Shown in pieces: positions 18,067-26,928 of a stretch of 64,000 nucleotides of DNA (the first letter of the stretch is position 1; the number at the start of each line of letters is the position of its first letter). The notes beneath the pieces are model-generated. The model did not search any database. It was not told the DNA's origin and worked only from the letters and a program-made list of their open reading frames with translations. Made by a program: the position numbers and the translations under genes. Source of the stretch: Bacteroidota bacterium (GTDB lineage Bacteria; Bacteroidota; Bacteroidia; Bacteroidales; Paludibacteraceae); assembly GCA_017860295.1 (NCBI GenBank), contig JAFNAS010000001.1:186001-250000 (forward strand), written 5' to 3'.

Positions 18067-18074
18067 CAAAAGTA
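18067..18074 (-). promoter_or_regulatory. -7 box upstream of the S41 protease and polysaccharide run
   Basis: TACTTTTG on the minus strand, 25 bp before the protease ATG. All leftward genes from here to 6557 are separated by 67 bp or less. Confidence 0.5.
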
Positions 18075-18260
18075 CGGATTATTTTCGGGAAAGTTTATTT
18101 GTTAAAAGTAAAAATGGTTAAGTGCTAAATACCTAACGGAAAGAGCTTTTGTCTATCTTGAAAATAATTTCAAGATTCCAAAGTTTCAAGATTTCAAAAT
18201 GGGTGGATACCTGTGATTTTGAAATAATTGGAATCCTGCAATTCAGGAGTATACCACTCA

Positions 18261-18293
18261 TTTGACGATTCGTAGGTTTAATGTCTATCTTTG
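18261..18293 (+). promoter_or_regulatory. Promoter of the FAD-dependent dehydrogenase gene
   Basis: TTTG at 18261-18264, then TATCTTTG at 18286-18293 (21-bp spacer). The box overlaps an in-frame TTG at 18291, which rules that codon out as the start and supports the ATG at 18315. Confidence 0.65.
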
Positions 18294-18314
18294 CACTCTC
18301 TAATAAAATTGTTT

Positions 18315-19871
18315 ATGCAATCCCTTCAACTAACCCTTTCGCCCGAACAGGCGCACACACCCGAATTATTGAAACAAGCCGTAGCCAAAGCGCTATCGTT
18401 ACCTCCGACACAAATAGCACATATCCGCCCGGTTCGCAAATCGATCGATGCGCGCGGACATTTCGTCAAAATAAATCTGGCTGTAGAGGTTTTTACCGGC
18501 AAAGAGCCTATCACTTCCGACACGGTAGAGCTCCATTATCAGGATGTAACCAACAAAGAGGAGGTGATTGTAGTGGGTGCCGGTCCGGCGGGACTGTTTG
18601 CAGCGCTGCGGCTCATCGAACTCGGTTTGAAACCGATTCTTCTGGAACGCGGGCAAGCCGTGACCGAACGTAAGAAAGATCTCGCGCAAATGATTCGCAA
18701 CAATACGCTGAATCCTGAATCGAACTACTGCTTTGGCGAGGGCGGTGCCGGAGCATTCTCCGACGGCAAACTCTATACCCGTTCCAAGAAAAAAGGAGAC
18801 GTACAACGCATTCTTTCCATTTTTCAGCGTCACGGAGCCCAGGACGAAATTTTGTACGAGACACATCCCCATATCGGTACCGATCGCCTGCCGCAGGTAA
18901 TCAAGGCCATGCGCGAAACTATTCTGGAGCATGGAGGCGAGGTGCGCTTCAATACCAAAGTTACCGGACTGAAAGTGGAGGATTCTCACATAACCGGTGT
19001 GGAACTGGCGGACGGAAGCACGCTGAAAAGCAAGGCGGTCATTCTAGCTACCGGACATTCGGCCCGCGATGTATATCATCTGTTGCACAACAACAATATC
19101 GCCCTCGAAGCCAAAGGATTTGCCATGGGTGTGCGCGTAGAACATCCGCAGGAGCTGATAGACGGCATACAGTATCATCGTCGCGAACGGGGCGAATTTC
19201 TTCCGGCAGCTGCCTACAATCTGGTGGAACAGGTCGATGATCGCGGAGTTTATTCGTTTTGTATGTGTCCCGGTGGGCATATCGTTCCGGCCTCTACCGG
19301 AGAGAAAGAGGTGGTGGTGAACGGAATGTCGGCTTCACACCGTAATTCGCCATTTGCCAATTCCGGTTTGGTGGTCGAGATCCGGCCCGAAGATTTGGGC
19401 GAATATCAGCAATACGGCGTATTGGCAGGACTTCAATTTCAGCGATACGTGGAAGAACTGGCCTTTTTCAACAACGGCAGCAAAGGATTGACCGCTCCGG
19501 CACAGCGAGTCGGCGATTTCGTCAAAGGAAAACTCTCCGGTTCGCTACCCGACTGTTCTTATCTGCCGGGCGTACTCTCTTCCCCACTCCATTTCTGGCT
19601 GCCGCAGCATATTTCAGGCCGTTTGCAGCAGGGATTTAAAAAGTTCGACCGCAAAATGCACGGTTATATGACCAACGAAGCATTGATTGTCGGTGTGGAA
19701 ACACGTTCATCGTCTCCGATTCGTATTCCGAGAGATGCCGAAACGTATCAACATTTGCAAATTGCCGGACTATTTCCATGCGGAGAGGGAGCGGGTTATG
19801 CCGGTGGAATCACGTCGTCTGCCATCGACGGAGAGAATTGCGCTGCCGCAGCAAAACGCTATCTGAAATGA
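18315..19871 (+). CDS. FAD-dependent dehydrogenase (COG2509 type)
   Basis: 518 residues starting at the ATG 21 bp after the -7 box. An N-terminal small domain (about residues 1-75) precedes the dinucleotide-binding motif VIVVGAGPAGLFAALRLIELG near 83-103. ENYCFGEGGAGAFSDGKLYTR-type sequence follows near 137-160, then ILATGHSARDVY and a C-terminal FPCGEGAGYAGGITSSAIDG FAD-closing motif. Members of this family are soluble flavoproteins of unknown substrate. The gene is alone between the polysaccharide locus and blaI. Confidence 0.9.
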   Translation: MQSLQLTLSPEQAHTPELLKQAVAKALSLPPTQIAHIRPVRKSIDARGHFVKINLAVEVFTGKEPITSDTVELHYQDVTNKEEVIVVGAGPAGLFAALRLIELGLKPILLERGQAVTERKKDLAQMIRNNTLNPESNYCFGEGGAGAFSDGKLYTRSKKKGDVQRILSIFQRHGAQDEILYETHPHIGTDRLPQVIKAMRETILEHGGEVRFNTKVTGLKVEDSHITGVELADGSTLKSKAVILATGHSARDVYHLLHNNNIALEAKGFAMGVRVEHPQELIDGIQYHRRERGEFLPAAAYNLVEQVDDRGVYSFCMCPGGHIVPASTGEKEVVVNGMSASHRNSPFANSGLVVEIRPEDLGEYQQYGVLAGLQFQRYVEELAFFNNGSKGLTAPAQRVGDFVKGKLSGSLPDCSYLPGVLSSPLHFWLPQHISGRLQQGFKKFDRKMHGYMTNEALIVGVETRSSSPIRIPRDAETYQHLQIAGLFPCGEGAGYAGGITSSAIDGENCAAAAKRYLK

Positions 19872-20001
19872 GCTTGAGATGACACAAGTGTCTTGAAATG
19901 AAAAGGTATTTATGGATTGCATGCGTAGATCCTCTGTTTTATATACACTTGATCACCGAACTGTGAAAAATTAAAATATTATAAAAATGACTTTTATTGT
20001 A

Positions 20002-20030
20002 TTGTTATCTACGAAATATTCGTAGATTTG
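20002..20030 (+). promoter_or_regulatory. blaI promoter overlapped by a palindromic operator
   Basis: TTG at 20002-20004 and TAGATTTG at 20023-20030 form a promoter. A 9-bp inverted repeat (ATCTACGAA / TTCGTAGAT, centre ATA) spans 20007-20027, filling the spacer and entering the -7 box. This is where a dimeric BlaI/MecI-type repressor would block transcription, so autoregulation is likely. Confidence 0.75.
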
Positions 20031-20076
20031 CGATGTGATAATAATGGCCGTTTTATTACATGTAGAAAAAACGATT

Positions 20077-20439
20077 ATGGAAAAACTGACACCACAGGAA
20101 GAACAAGCCATGCAGGCGCTCTGGAAACTTGAAGAGGGCGGAGTAGTTAAGGATATTCTCGAAACCTATCCCGAGCCGCAACCGCCTTACACTACTCTTG
20201 CTTCGACGATGAAGAATCTGGAGAAGAAGGGGTATGTTATCAGCCGTCGCTACGGTAATGTTTATTGGTACGAACCTGCGTTGAGCTCCGAAAGTTATTC
20301 GGAAAAAATGCTCTCGGGCATTATCGACAACTACTTTCAAAGCTCCTACCGCTCGCTGGTTGCTTTCTTTGCTCAAAATGAGAAGATTTCGCGCGACGAT
20401 CTGGAAGAGATCGTGAAGTTGATCGAAAACAAGAAATAA
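20077..20439 (+). CDS. BlaI/MecI/CopY family transcriptional repressor
   Basis: 120 residues from the ATG at 20077 (MEKLTPQEEQAMQALWKLEEGG). In-frame upstream codons overlap the region just after the promoter and lack family sequence. The winged-helix domain fills residues 1-75 (PPYTTLASTMKNLEKKGYVISRRYGNVYWYEP), followed by a C-terminal dimerisation helix. In this family, repression is relieved when the partner BlaR1-type protease acts. That partner starts 1 bp downstream. A palindrome overlaps the promoter. Confidence 0.93.
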   Translation: MEKLTPQEEQAMQALWKLEEGGVVKDILETYPEPQPPYTTLASTMKNLEKKGYVISRRYGNVYWYEPALSSESYSEKMLSGIIDNYFQSSYRSLVAFFAQNEKISRDDLEEIVKLIENKK

Positions 20440-20440
20440 T

Positions 20441-21895
20441 ATGGAACCGTTTACGCTCTATCTGTTGAAAGCGAACGGGGTATTTATCCTGTTGTTCGCA
20501 TTTTATCTGCTGTTTCTGCATCGCGATACTTTTTACAAAGCTAAGCGGGCCTATCTGTTGGGGATTATCGGGACATCGGTTCTTTTGCCTTTGTTGCACC
20601 CTGCCGCGCTCATTCCGCAAAGAGAGAGTGTGCAGTATGTTATTCTGCTGGTGGGCGATTCGCTGAACAGTGTGGCGCATCCCGAAACTGTCTCTTTGAG
20701 TACAATGCAGTTAATCAACCTGTTGCTTTGCATCGGAATTGCGGGAAGCCTGTTGCTTCTGTTGTTTCGTTATCTGCAACTTTGGGGGGTAATGCGGGGG
20801 TGCAGGGAGGAGGTTTGCCATGGCAATCAAAAAGTGTATGTTCCGGCAAAAGAACTTAATCCCTTCTCGTATCAGGGGAGGATATTTCTTAATCCGGAAT
20901 TGTACACCGAAGAGGAGCTGGCAAGAATCATCCGGCACGAGCAGGCTCATATCGATCAGAAGCACGGAATCGACCTGATGCTGGTGGCGTTTTTTCAATC
21001 GTTGGTATGGATGAACCCGTTGTATTACTGGTTCGCACGTTCGGTACGCGAGAATATCGAGTTTTTGGCAGATCAACAGGTGTTGCGTTCGGGACAAGAT
21101 CCGAAAGCATACCAGTATGCTCTGCTGAAAGTGGCTCAGAACAGCTCGCTGCCACTGACTCAACATTTCAGTATTTCACACTTAAAAAAACGAATTATCA
21201 TGATGAATAAAAAACGCACCCACTCGTTGTGGAGCAGTAAATACCTGTTGATAGTGCCTTTGTTAATTGGAACCCTACTAGTTGTCAATGCCAAAGAGCT
21301 GAAAGATGCTTGGAGCAATGCCGATTTTTCGCAAAATCGGCAACCCGAAGCGATCTCTACCGCCACCGATTCAACCAAACAGACCCAACCCGGAATAGTC
21401 ATCATTAAACGCACCGGAGATTCGACTCATGCCCGACCTCTTATTCTGGTCGAGGGTAAAGTCATTTCAGTCGAGGAGATGCAACGTATAAATCCTGATG
21501 AAATCGAATCGATCAATGTATTAAAAGATAAAAGTGCCATTCAAAAATATGGAACAAAGGGTAAGAATGGAGTAATCCTCATTACCATGAAGAAAGCAGG
21601 AAAAGAAAAGGTGATTATTAGTATCAACAATGTTAAGCAGAATGAGGTAACGTCTCCTGTAACACTTAAAGCAACACTTGCTTATGATAACCCCGGAGAA
21701 GTTCTTCATAAAGACAAGTCCATTCCTAAAGATATCCTCATTATCAAAGACGGAACTGAAATTTTGCCAGACATAAAATCTGTCCCTGCCAGTGAAATAG
21801 AGTCCATCACGGTATTGAAGGATTCTACTGCCACAAAAATATACGGAGACAAAGCAAAGCACGGTGTGATTTTGATTAATACAAAGAAGGAATAG
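20441..21895 (+). CDS. BlaR1/MecR1-type M56 membrane metallopeptidase with plug-like C-terminal repeats
   Basis: 484 residues. N-terminal hydrophobic segments (about residues 5-25, 33-55, 85-108) precede the zinc-protease motif HEQAH at 166-170 and a downstream ENIEFLADQQ Glu. Another membrane segment lies near 265-283 (YLLIVPLLIGTLLVV). After it, the protein has no penicillin-binding sensor domain. Instead there are two copies of a motif like the SusC plug edge: EIESINVLKDKSAIQKYG...GVILIT near 352-383 and EIESITVLKDSTATKIYG...GVILINTK at the C-terminus. It presumably senses an envelope signal and relieves BlaI repression; the signal is unknown. Confidence 0.9.
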   Translation: MEPFTLYLLKANGVFILLFAFYLLFLHRDTFYKAKRAYLLGIIGTSVLLPLLHPAALIPQRESVQYVILLVGDSLNSVAHPETVSLSTMQLINLLLCIGIAGSLLLLLFRYLQLWGVMRGCREEVCHGNQKVYVPAKELNPFSYQGRIFLNPELYTEEELARIIRHEQAHIDQKHGIDLMLVAFFQSLVWMNPLYYWFARSVRENIEFLADQQVLRSGQDPKAYQYALLKVAQNSSLPLTQHFSISHLKKRIIMMNKKRTHSLWSSKYLLIVPLLIGTLLVVNAKELKDAWSNADFSQNRQPEAISTATDSTKQTQPGIVIIKRTGDSTHARPLILVEGKVISVEEMQRINPDEIESINVLKDKSAIQKYGTKGKNGVILITMKKAGKEKVIISINNVKQNEVTSPVTLKATLAYDNPGEVLHKDKSIPKDILIIKDGTEILPDIKSVPASEIESITVLKDSTATKIYGDKAKHGVILINTKKE

Positions 21896-21913
21896 ATCCG
21901 TGCTGTGAAACAG

Positions 21914-21957
21914 AAAAATCCTGCAGTAGAAAATACTTTCTAACTGCAGGATTTTTT
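21914..21957 (+). terminator. Intrinsic terminator after the blaI-blaR1 operon
   Basis: ATCCTGCAGT pairs with ACTGCAGGAT across a 15-nt loop, followed by a run of T and preceded by A's. It may also serve the convergent amylase gene. Confidence 0.85.
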
Positions 21958-21995
21958 CGTTTTAGGTTGTCTGTAATGCAACGCTTGTCTGAATA

Positions 21996-23693
21996 TTATA
22001 CCTGTTTTATAGCAAGGATTTTGCCGGAATATTTGTTCAGGCTTATCTCGAACGGCCGTTCGGAAAAGAGTGTCTGCCCCGGCTCCTCCTTCCCGGTAAG
22101 CAAATCACGGGAGCTTACTTGCACATTGTCGGCCAGACCGAGATAATCGAAAGCGTGCCTGGGTATGTTCACGGCCACTTCTGCTGCAGCATCGGCAAAG
22201 TTCACGCAAATCAGCAATAGCTCATCGCCGGCTTTGCGCAGATAGGCAAACTGTCGGTCGGGATCGAAGCGCGGATTGCTGCAATTGACATACATCAGGT
22301 CGAACATTTCGCCTTCACGGATGGCTTTTTCCTGTAACGAAACATTCAGCAGCTGTTGGTAAAAAGCACGGAGTTGCTGTTGCTCCGGGGAGAGAAGTGC
22401 TCCGTCGCATTTGCCCTTGTTGTACCAACGACGTAATGAATCGATACTCCAGTAATCGAAAATGGTAGTCCGCCCGTCATCGCCGCTGAATCCTTCGGCA
22501 TCGGCAGCCGGTTCGCCCAACTCCTGCCCGGCATAAATCATCGTCGCCGAGGTGGAGAGGGTAGCCGTTACAATCATTGCCGGAACGGCTTTCCACGCAT
22601 CGCCGGCAAAAAAGCGGGAGGCGATCCGCTGTTCGTCGTGGTTTTCGAGAAAGAAGAGCATTTGGGGCAAGATATCGTTTACCCGTTGCCACATCACACT
22701 GATCTGTCGAGCTGATTCGTTTCCACAGGCAATATTGCGCAGGGTATCGTACATCCACACTTTGTCGTAGAGGTAGTCGAAATGGCCGAAATCGAGATAG
22801 CTGCGGTAAACTGCCGGGTTGTATGCTTCGGCGATAAAAATGATATGCGGAAACTGTTCCTTTACTTTTGGGATCACCCACGACCAGAACTCCACCGGCA
22901 CCATCTCCGCCATGTCGCAACGGAAACCGTCAATCTGTTTGCCCGCCCAAAAGAGCAGGATGTCTAACATTTTCGTCCAGGTATCGGGTGTTGGTACGAA
23001 ATGCTTCGTGTGTCCACCCTGATAATCCACTCCATAGTTCAGCTTCACCGTTTCGTACCAGTCGTTTACCGTCGGATGTGCCGAAAAAACATCGTTACCG
23101 CTCGCTTTGGCCGGATATTCGTGATAAGGCACTTTTTCATCTTTCAGCAGGTTGAATTGGCCGGCAAAGAACTGATTTGGAAGATAGTAGAAATTATTCT
23201 GCGGATTGAAAGCATGGTTGATATTGTCGTTTTCGCCCAAATCGGCAATATCTGCCGGTTTGGCATCCGAAGCGTACTGACGAGCCACATGGTTGGGCAC
23301 AAAATCGATCAATACCTTCATTCCGGCTTTGTGGGTTCGTTCTACCAAAGCCTCAAACTCCTGCATCCGGTTCGTTACATCGACGGCCAGATCGGGATCG
23401 ATATCGTAGTAATCCTTGATGGCATAGGGCGATCCGGCTTTTCCTTTCACCACTGCCGCATGATCTTTACGAATACCGTATGCCGAATAGTCGGTCTGCG
23501 TGGCATGTTCGATCACCCCCGTGTACCAGATATGGGTAATGCCCAATTCCTGAATGCTCTTCAGAGCCTGAAACGTAATGGCATTCAGTTTGCCGCATCC
23601 GTTAATGTCGATGGAGCCGTTCGGCAGATTTACATGTGTCGTATTCCCGAAGAGTCGCGGGAATAGTTGGTATATAATAAATTTACGTGACAT
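21996..23693 (-). CDS. Alpha-amylase family glycoside hydrolase (GH13)
   Basis: 565 residues, no signal peptide, so cytoplasmic. All four GH13 regions are visible: DFVPNHV near 126, GFRCDMAEM with the nucleophile Asp near 258, FIAEAYN with the acid/base Glu near 284, and FLENHDEQR with the transition-state Asp near 350. The C-terminal beta domain ends with the family-typical FEISLNKYSGKILAI. It likely hydrolyses alpha-1,4-glucans or maltodextrins. It stands alone, convergent with blaR1 and not in a visible polysaccharide-utilisation locus. Confidence 0.93.
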   Translation of the reverse strand: MSRKFIIYQLFPRLFGNTTHVNLPNGSIDINGCGKLNAITFQALKSIQELGITHIWYTGVIEHATQTDYSAYGIRKDHAAVVKGKAGSPYAIKDYYDIDPDLAVDVTNRMQEFEALVERTHKAGMKVLIDFVPNHVARQYASDAKPADIADLGENDNINHAFNPQNNFYYLPNQFFAGQFNLLKDEKVPYHEYPAKASGNDVFSAHPTVNDWYETVKLNYGVDYQGGHTKHFVPTPDTWTKMLDILLFWAGKQIDGFRCDMAEMVPVEFWSWVIPKVKEQFPHIIFIAEAYNPAVYRSYLDFGHFDYLYDKVWMYDTLRNIACGNESARQISVMWQRVNDILPQMLFFLENHDEQRIASRFFAGDAWKAVPAMIVTATLSTSATMIYAGQELGEPAADAEGFSGDDGRTTIFDYWSIDSLRRWYNKGKCDGALLSPEQQQLRAFYQQLLNVSLQEKAIREGEMFDLMYVNCSNPRFDPDRQFAYLRKAGDELLLICVNFADAAAEVAVNIPRHAFDYLGLADNVQVSSRDLLTGKEEPGQTLFSERPFEISLNKYSGKILAIKQV

Positions 23694-23727
23694 GTTATTT
23701 TAGTATGAAATCGGAGAAACAGCCGTT

Positions 23728-24078
23728 TTACAACGACAAACTCTCCCTCATTTTCTTTGTAAGTCCTTTGACGGTTAGGTTATACGAAAGCCGTATCCAC
23801 TCTGCCAGCTCCGCATCCGGAATGGTATCGTTCAGTAAAATCGTGTTCCAGTGTTTTTTACTGAGGTGATAACCGGGTTGCACCGCGTCATACTTTTCTC
23901 TCAGTTCGATTGCCAGTTCGGGATCGCACTTGAGAGCAATGGTAGAGTCACCGTCGAGAGCAATAATGGCATACATCTTGCCACCTACCTTCAACACCAG
24001 GTGGTCGTCGCCGAAAGGAAAAGTCTCTTCGGTGTGCGGCAATACGATGCAAAATTCGCGTGCTGCGATAATATCCAT
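23728..24078 (-). CDS. MmcQ/YjbR family protein
   Basis: 116 residues from the ATG complementary to 24076-24078 (MDIIAAREFCIVLPHTEETFPFGDDHLVLKVGGKMYAI). The FPFGDD...KV..KMYAI pattern and KKHWNTILLND near 80 are typical of the YjbR double-wing fold family. The function is unknown; family members are suggested to bind DNA by fold similarity only. A longer in-frame start upstream adds sequence without family match. Confidence 0.88.
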   Translation of the reverse strand: MDIIAAREFCIVLPHTEETFPFGDDHLVLKVGGKMYAIIALDGDSTIALKCDPELAIELREKYDAVQPGYHLSKKHWNTILLNDTIPDAELAEWIRLSYNLTVKGLTKKMRESLSL

Positions 24079-24104
24079 AGCAAAAGAGTGAATTAGTTTG
24101 CAGA

Positions 24105-24112
24105 ACAAATAT
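24105..24112 (-). promoter_or_regulatory. -7 box upstream of the YjbR gene
   Basis: TATATTTG on the minus strand, 27 bp before the ATG. Confidence 0.5.
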
Positions 24113-24369
24113 ACGGCAAATCTTCCTAATTCCGGGGTTAATTTGCATTGTAATGTAACTGTCGGTTCGTTATTCGTGATAACTATTTATTATGTGTAAA
24201 GTCACGAGAAAGCTTATTTCAAACCGGAGGTTGTTCTTCTTTTTCTAAAATAAAGAGTACCTTTGCCGCAACAAAAAAGTAAACAGTCCCCGGTAGACAG
24301 TATGGGTTCTCCCGTTGTTGAACCGATTACTGAGTACAGGATACTGCGTACTAAGTACTTTTTCCGATC

Positions 24370-25959
24370 ATGGTTCATAAATACGATTTTTTAGTGATAG
24401 GCAGCGGTATTGCCGGCATGAGCTTCGCGCTGAAAGTAGCCGACAAAGGAAAAGTTGCCATTTTGTGCAAGTCGTCTCTCGAAGAGGCCAACACATCGTA
24501 TGCTCAGGGTGGAATTGCTTCGGTAATGAAACAGACCGACAATTTCGAAAAGCATATTCAGGATACTATCATCGCCGGCGATAACATTTGCGATCGTGAC
24601 GTGGTGGAAAAAGTGGTAAAGGAGGCTCCCGTTCAAATTAAGGAGCTGATAAGCTGGGGTGTCGATTTTGATAAGGATGACAAAGGAAACTTCGACCTTC
24701 ACCGCGAGGGGGGGCACTCCGAATTCCGTATTCTGCATCACAAAGACACTACCGGGAGTGAAATTCAGGAGAGTCTCATTCGGGAGGTGAAACGCCATCC
24801 GAATATCGATGTTTTCAACAATCACTTCGCCATTGAAATTCTGACACAGCACCACCTGGGTCAAATTGTCACTCGCCATACGCCCGGCATCGAATGTTAC
24901 GGGGCCTACGTGCTTGACAACAATACACGCAATATCGATACTTTTCTGGCAAAGATTACGCTCATTGCTACCGGCGGTATCGGCAATGTATATCACACTA
25001 CCACCAATCCGGTGATTGCCACCGGCGACGGCATTGCTATGGTACATCGTGCCCGTGGCATAATCCGCGACATGGAGTTCGTGCAATTCCATCCCACTGC
25101 ATTGTATCACCCGGGCGAACGACCTTCGTTCCTGATTACGGAAGCGATGCGTGGTTACGGAGCGTTGCTCCGTACCAGCGATGGCAAGGAGTTTATGCTC
25201 AAATACGATGCCCGTGGCGCGTTGGCTCCCCGCGATATTGTGGCCCGCGCCATCGACAATGAAATGAAAAACCGAGGAGACGATTGTGTCTACCTCGATG
25301 TACGCCATAAAGATGCGGAAGAGACGAAAAATCACTTCCCGAATATCTATCAGCATTGCCTCGATCTGGGCATCGACATTACCAAAGATATGATTCCGGT
25401 GGCACCCGCCGCTCACTACCTTTGCGGTGGTATCAGTGTCGATCTCAACGGGCAGTCGACCATCAACCGGTTGTATGCCGCAGGCGAATGTTCGCGCACC
25501 GGACTTCACGGAGCAAACCGACTCGCTTCCAATTCATTGATCGAAGCGGTGGTATATGCTGATGCGGTGGCCAAACATGCCGTGCAGCGGCTAAGCGACT
25601 ATTCATACAAAGAGTTCCCTGTTTGGGACGATACCGGAACTTCTCTGCCGGAAGAGAATGTGTTGATTACCCAGAGTGTGAAGGAGGTACAGCAGATAAT
25701 GAGTACGTACGTGGGTATTGTACGGTCTAACCTGCGTCTGCAAAGAGCTTTGTCGAGGTTGGAGATATTGTACCGCGAAACGGAAAGCCTGTTCGACCGC
25801 TCGGTGGTATCGAAAGAGATTTGCGAATTGCGCAACATCGTTAGTGTGGGTTACCTGATTATCAAGCAGGCGATGCAACGCAAAGAGAGCCGGGGCCTGC
25901 ATTTCACTATAGACTATCCCGATCCGTGTAAAACGGATGCCGAGAAAATGGTAAAATAA
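24370..25959 (+). CDS. nadB: L-aspartate oxidase NadB
   Basis: 529 residues. The FAD-binding motif VIGSGIAGMSFALKVADKG is at residues 9-27. The active-site block FDLHREGGHSEFRILHHKD is near 115, and GECSRTGLHGANRLASNSLIEA near 376-397 closes the FAD site. It oxidises L-aspartate to iminoaspartate, the first step of de novo NAD synthesis with NadA, which is not in the window. The 290-bp upstream gap contains a direct-repeat-like GTACTAAGTACT run but no convincing promoter. It is followed after 80 bp by lgt in the same direction. Confidence 0.95.
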   Translation: MVHKYDFLVIGSGIAGMSFALKVADKGKVAILCKSSLEEANTSYAQGGIASVMKQTDNFEKHIQDTIIAGDNICDRDVVEKVVKEAPVQIKELISWGVDFDKDDKGNFDLHREGGHSEFRILHHKDTTGSEIQESLIREVKRHPNIDVFNNHFAIEILTQHHLGQIVTRHTPGIECYGAYVLDNNTRNIDTFLAKITLIATGGIGNVYHTTTNPVIATGDGIAMVHRARGIIRDMEFVQFHPTALYHPGERPSFLITEAMRGYGALLRTSDGKEFMLKYDARGALAPRDIVARAIDNEMKNRGDDCVYLDVRHKDAEETKNHFPNIYQHCLDLGIDITKDMIPVAPAAHYLCGGISVDLNGQSTINRLYAAGECSRTGLHGANRLASNSLIEAVVYADAVAKHAVQRLSDYSYKEFPVWDDTGTSLPEENVLITQSVKEVQQIMSTYVGIVRSNLRLQRALSRLEILYRETESLFDRSVVSKEICELRNIVSVGYLIIKQAMQRKESRGLHFTIDYPDPCKTDAEKMVK

Positions 25960-26039
25960 CAAAGTGCTCAGTAAGCAGTACCCATCGAATCCGGATTTCA
26001 AATGGTAAATCGTAAATATTAAAATTGTAAATTTCAACT

Positions 26040-26858
26040 ATGAACTTATTCATCCACTGGAACATCGACCCTGAAATTGTAAAGATCTTCGGCATTTCGG
26101 TGCGTTATTACGGAATCTTTTTTGTTGGTGGTATTTTGCTGGCCATCCTTATGATGGAGAAAATGGCCAAATCGCAGGGATTTACGCAAAAAGAATGGGA
26201 TAAGCTCACCCTTTACGGGCTGTTGGGAATCGTACTTGGTGCCCGCTTGGGACACTGCCTTTTTTACGGACCGGGCTACTTTCTGGCTCATCCGGTCGAA
26301 ATATTTCTGCCCATGCAACGGTTGGCTGACGGTGAGTATCACTTTACGGGCTTTCAGGGATTGGCCAGTCATGGTGGAGCGCTGGGGTTGATTCTGGCCA
26401 TTGCACTGTTCACCTATCAGACAAAGCGAAAAGTTTTGGTCACTCTCGATCTGGTAGCTGTGGTAACTCCAATTGCTGCCTTTTTCATTCGCATGGCTAA
26501 TCTGATGAATTCGGAAATCATTGGCAAACCTACCGATGTGCCCTGGGCATTTGTGTTTGAGAAGGTCGACATGTTGCCCCGCCATCCATCGCAACTGTAC
26601 GAAGGAATTGCCTATTTGTCTATTTTTGTGCTGAATATACTGCTTTATCGAAAATACAAAGATAAAATCGGCTCTGGATTCTATTTCGGACTCACCATCG
26701 CGCTGATCTTCATCGCACGATTCTTTATCGAATTTCTCAAAGAACGACAGGTTGCTTTCGAGGAGTCGATGACCATGGATATGGGACAGTGGCTCAGCAT
26801 TCCTTTTGTTTTGATAGGCGCCTACTTGGTTTGGAGAAGCTTAAAATTGAAAAAGTAA
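26040..26858 (+). CDS. lgt: Prolipoprotein diacylglyceryl transferase Lgt
   Basis: 272 residues with about seven membrane helices. It carries the Lgt signature motifs: YYGIFFVGG, LGARLGHCLFYGP near 78, the GLASHGGALG His motif near 111-120, FIRMANLMNSEIIGKPTDVPWAFVF near 149-173 and PRHPSQLYE near 180. It transfers diacylglycerol from phosphatidylglycerol to the lipobox Cys of prolipoproteins at the inner membrane. Lipoproteins encoded in this window (OmpA-like, 5'-nucleotidase halves) would be substrates. It is followed by a strong bidirectional terminator. Confidence 0.95.
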   Translation: MNLFIHWNIDPEIVKIFGISVRYYGIFFVGGILLAILMMEKMAKSQGFTQKEWDKLTLYGLLGIVLGARLGHCLFYGPGYFLAHPVEIFLPMQRLADGEYHFTGFQGLASHGGALGLILAIALFTYQTKRKVLVTLDLVAVVTPIAAFFIRMANLMNSEIIGKPTDVPWAFVFEKVDMLPRHPSQLYEGIAYLSIFVLNILLYRKYKDKIGSGFYFGLTIALIFIARFFIEFLKERQVAFEESMTMDMGQWLSIPFVLIGAYLVWRSLKLKK

Positions 26859-26875
26859 CGTTTACAAATTCATAT

Positions 26876-26915
26876 AAAAAACGGCGAAGCTACACATTGT
26901 AGCTTCGCCGTTTTT
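26876..26915. terminator. Bidirectional terminator between lgt and ribBA
   Basis: A perfect 14-bp stem (ACGGCGAAGCTACA and its complement) with a 3-nt loop, flanked by A's on the left and T's on the right, lying between two convergent genes. Confidence 0.93.
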
Positions 26916-26928
26916 ATTAACCGTTATT

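Noticed and set aside
18291-18314. TTG start giving eight extra residues on the FAD dehydrogenase
   Set aside because: The codon lies inside the TATCTTTG promoter box, so it would not be transcribed as part of the message.
24391-25509. 372-residue antisense reading frame inside nadB
   Set aside because: It mirrors the codon structure of nadB, which has a complete set of FAD-oxidase motifs; the antisense product has no family features.
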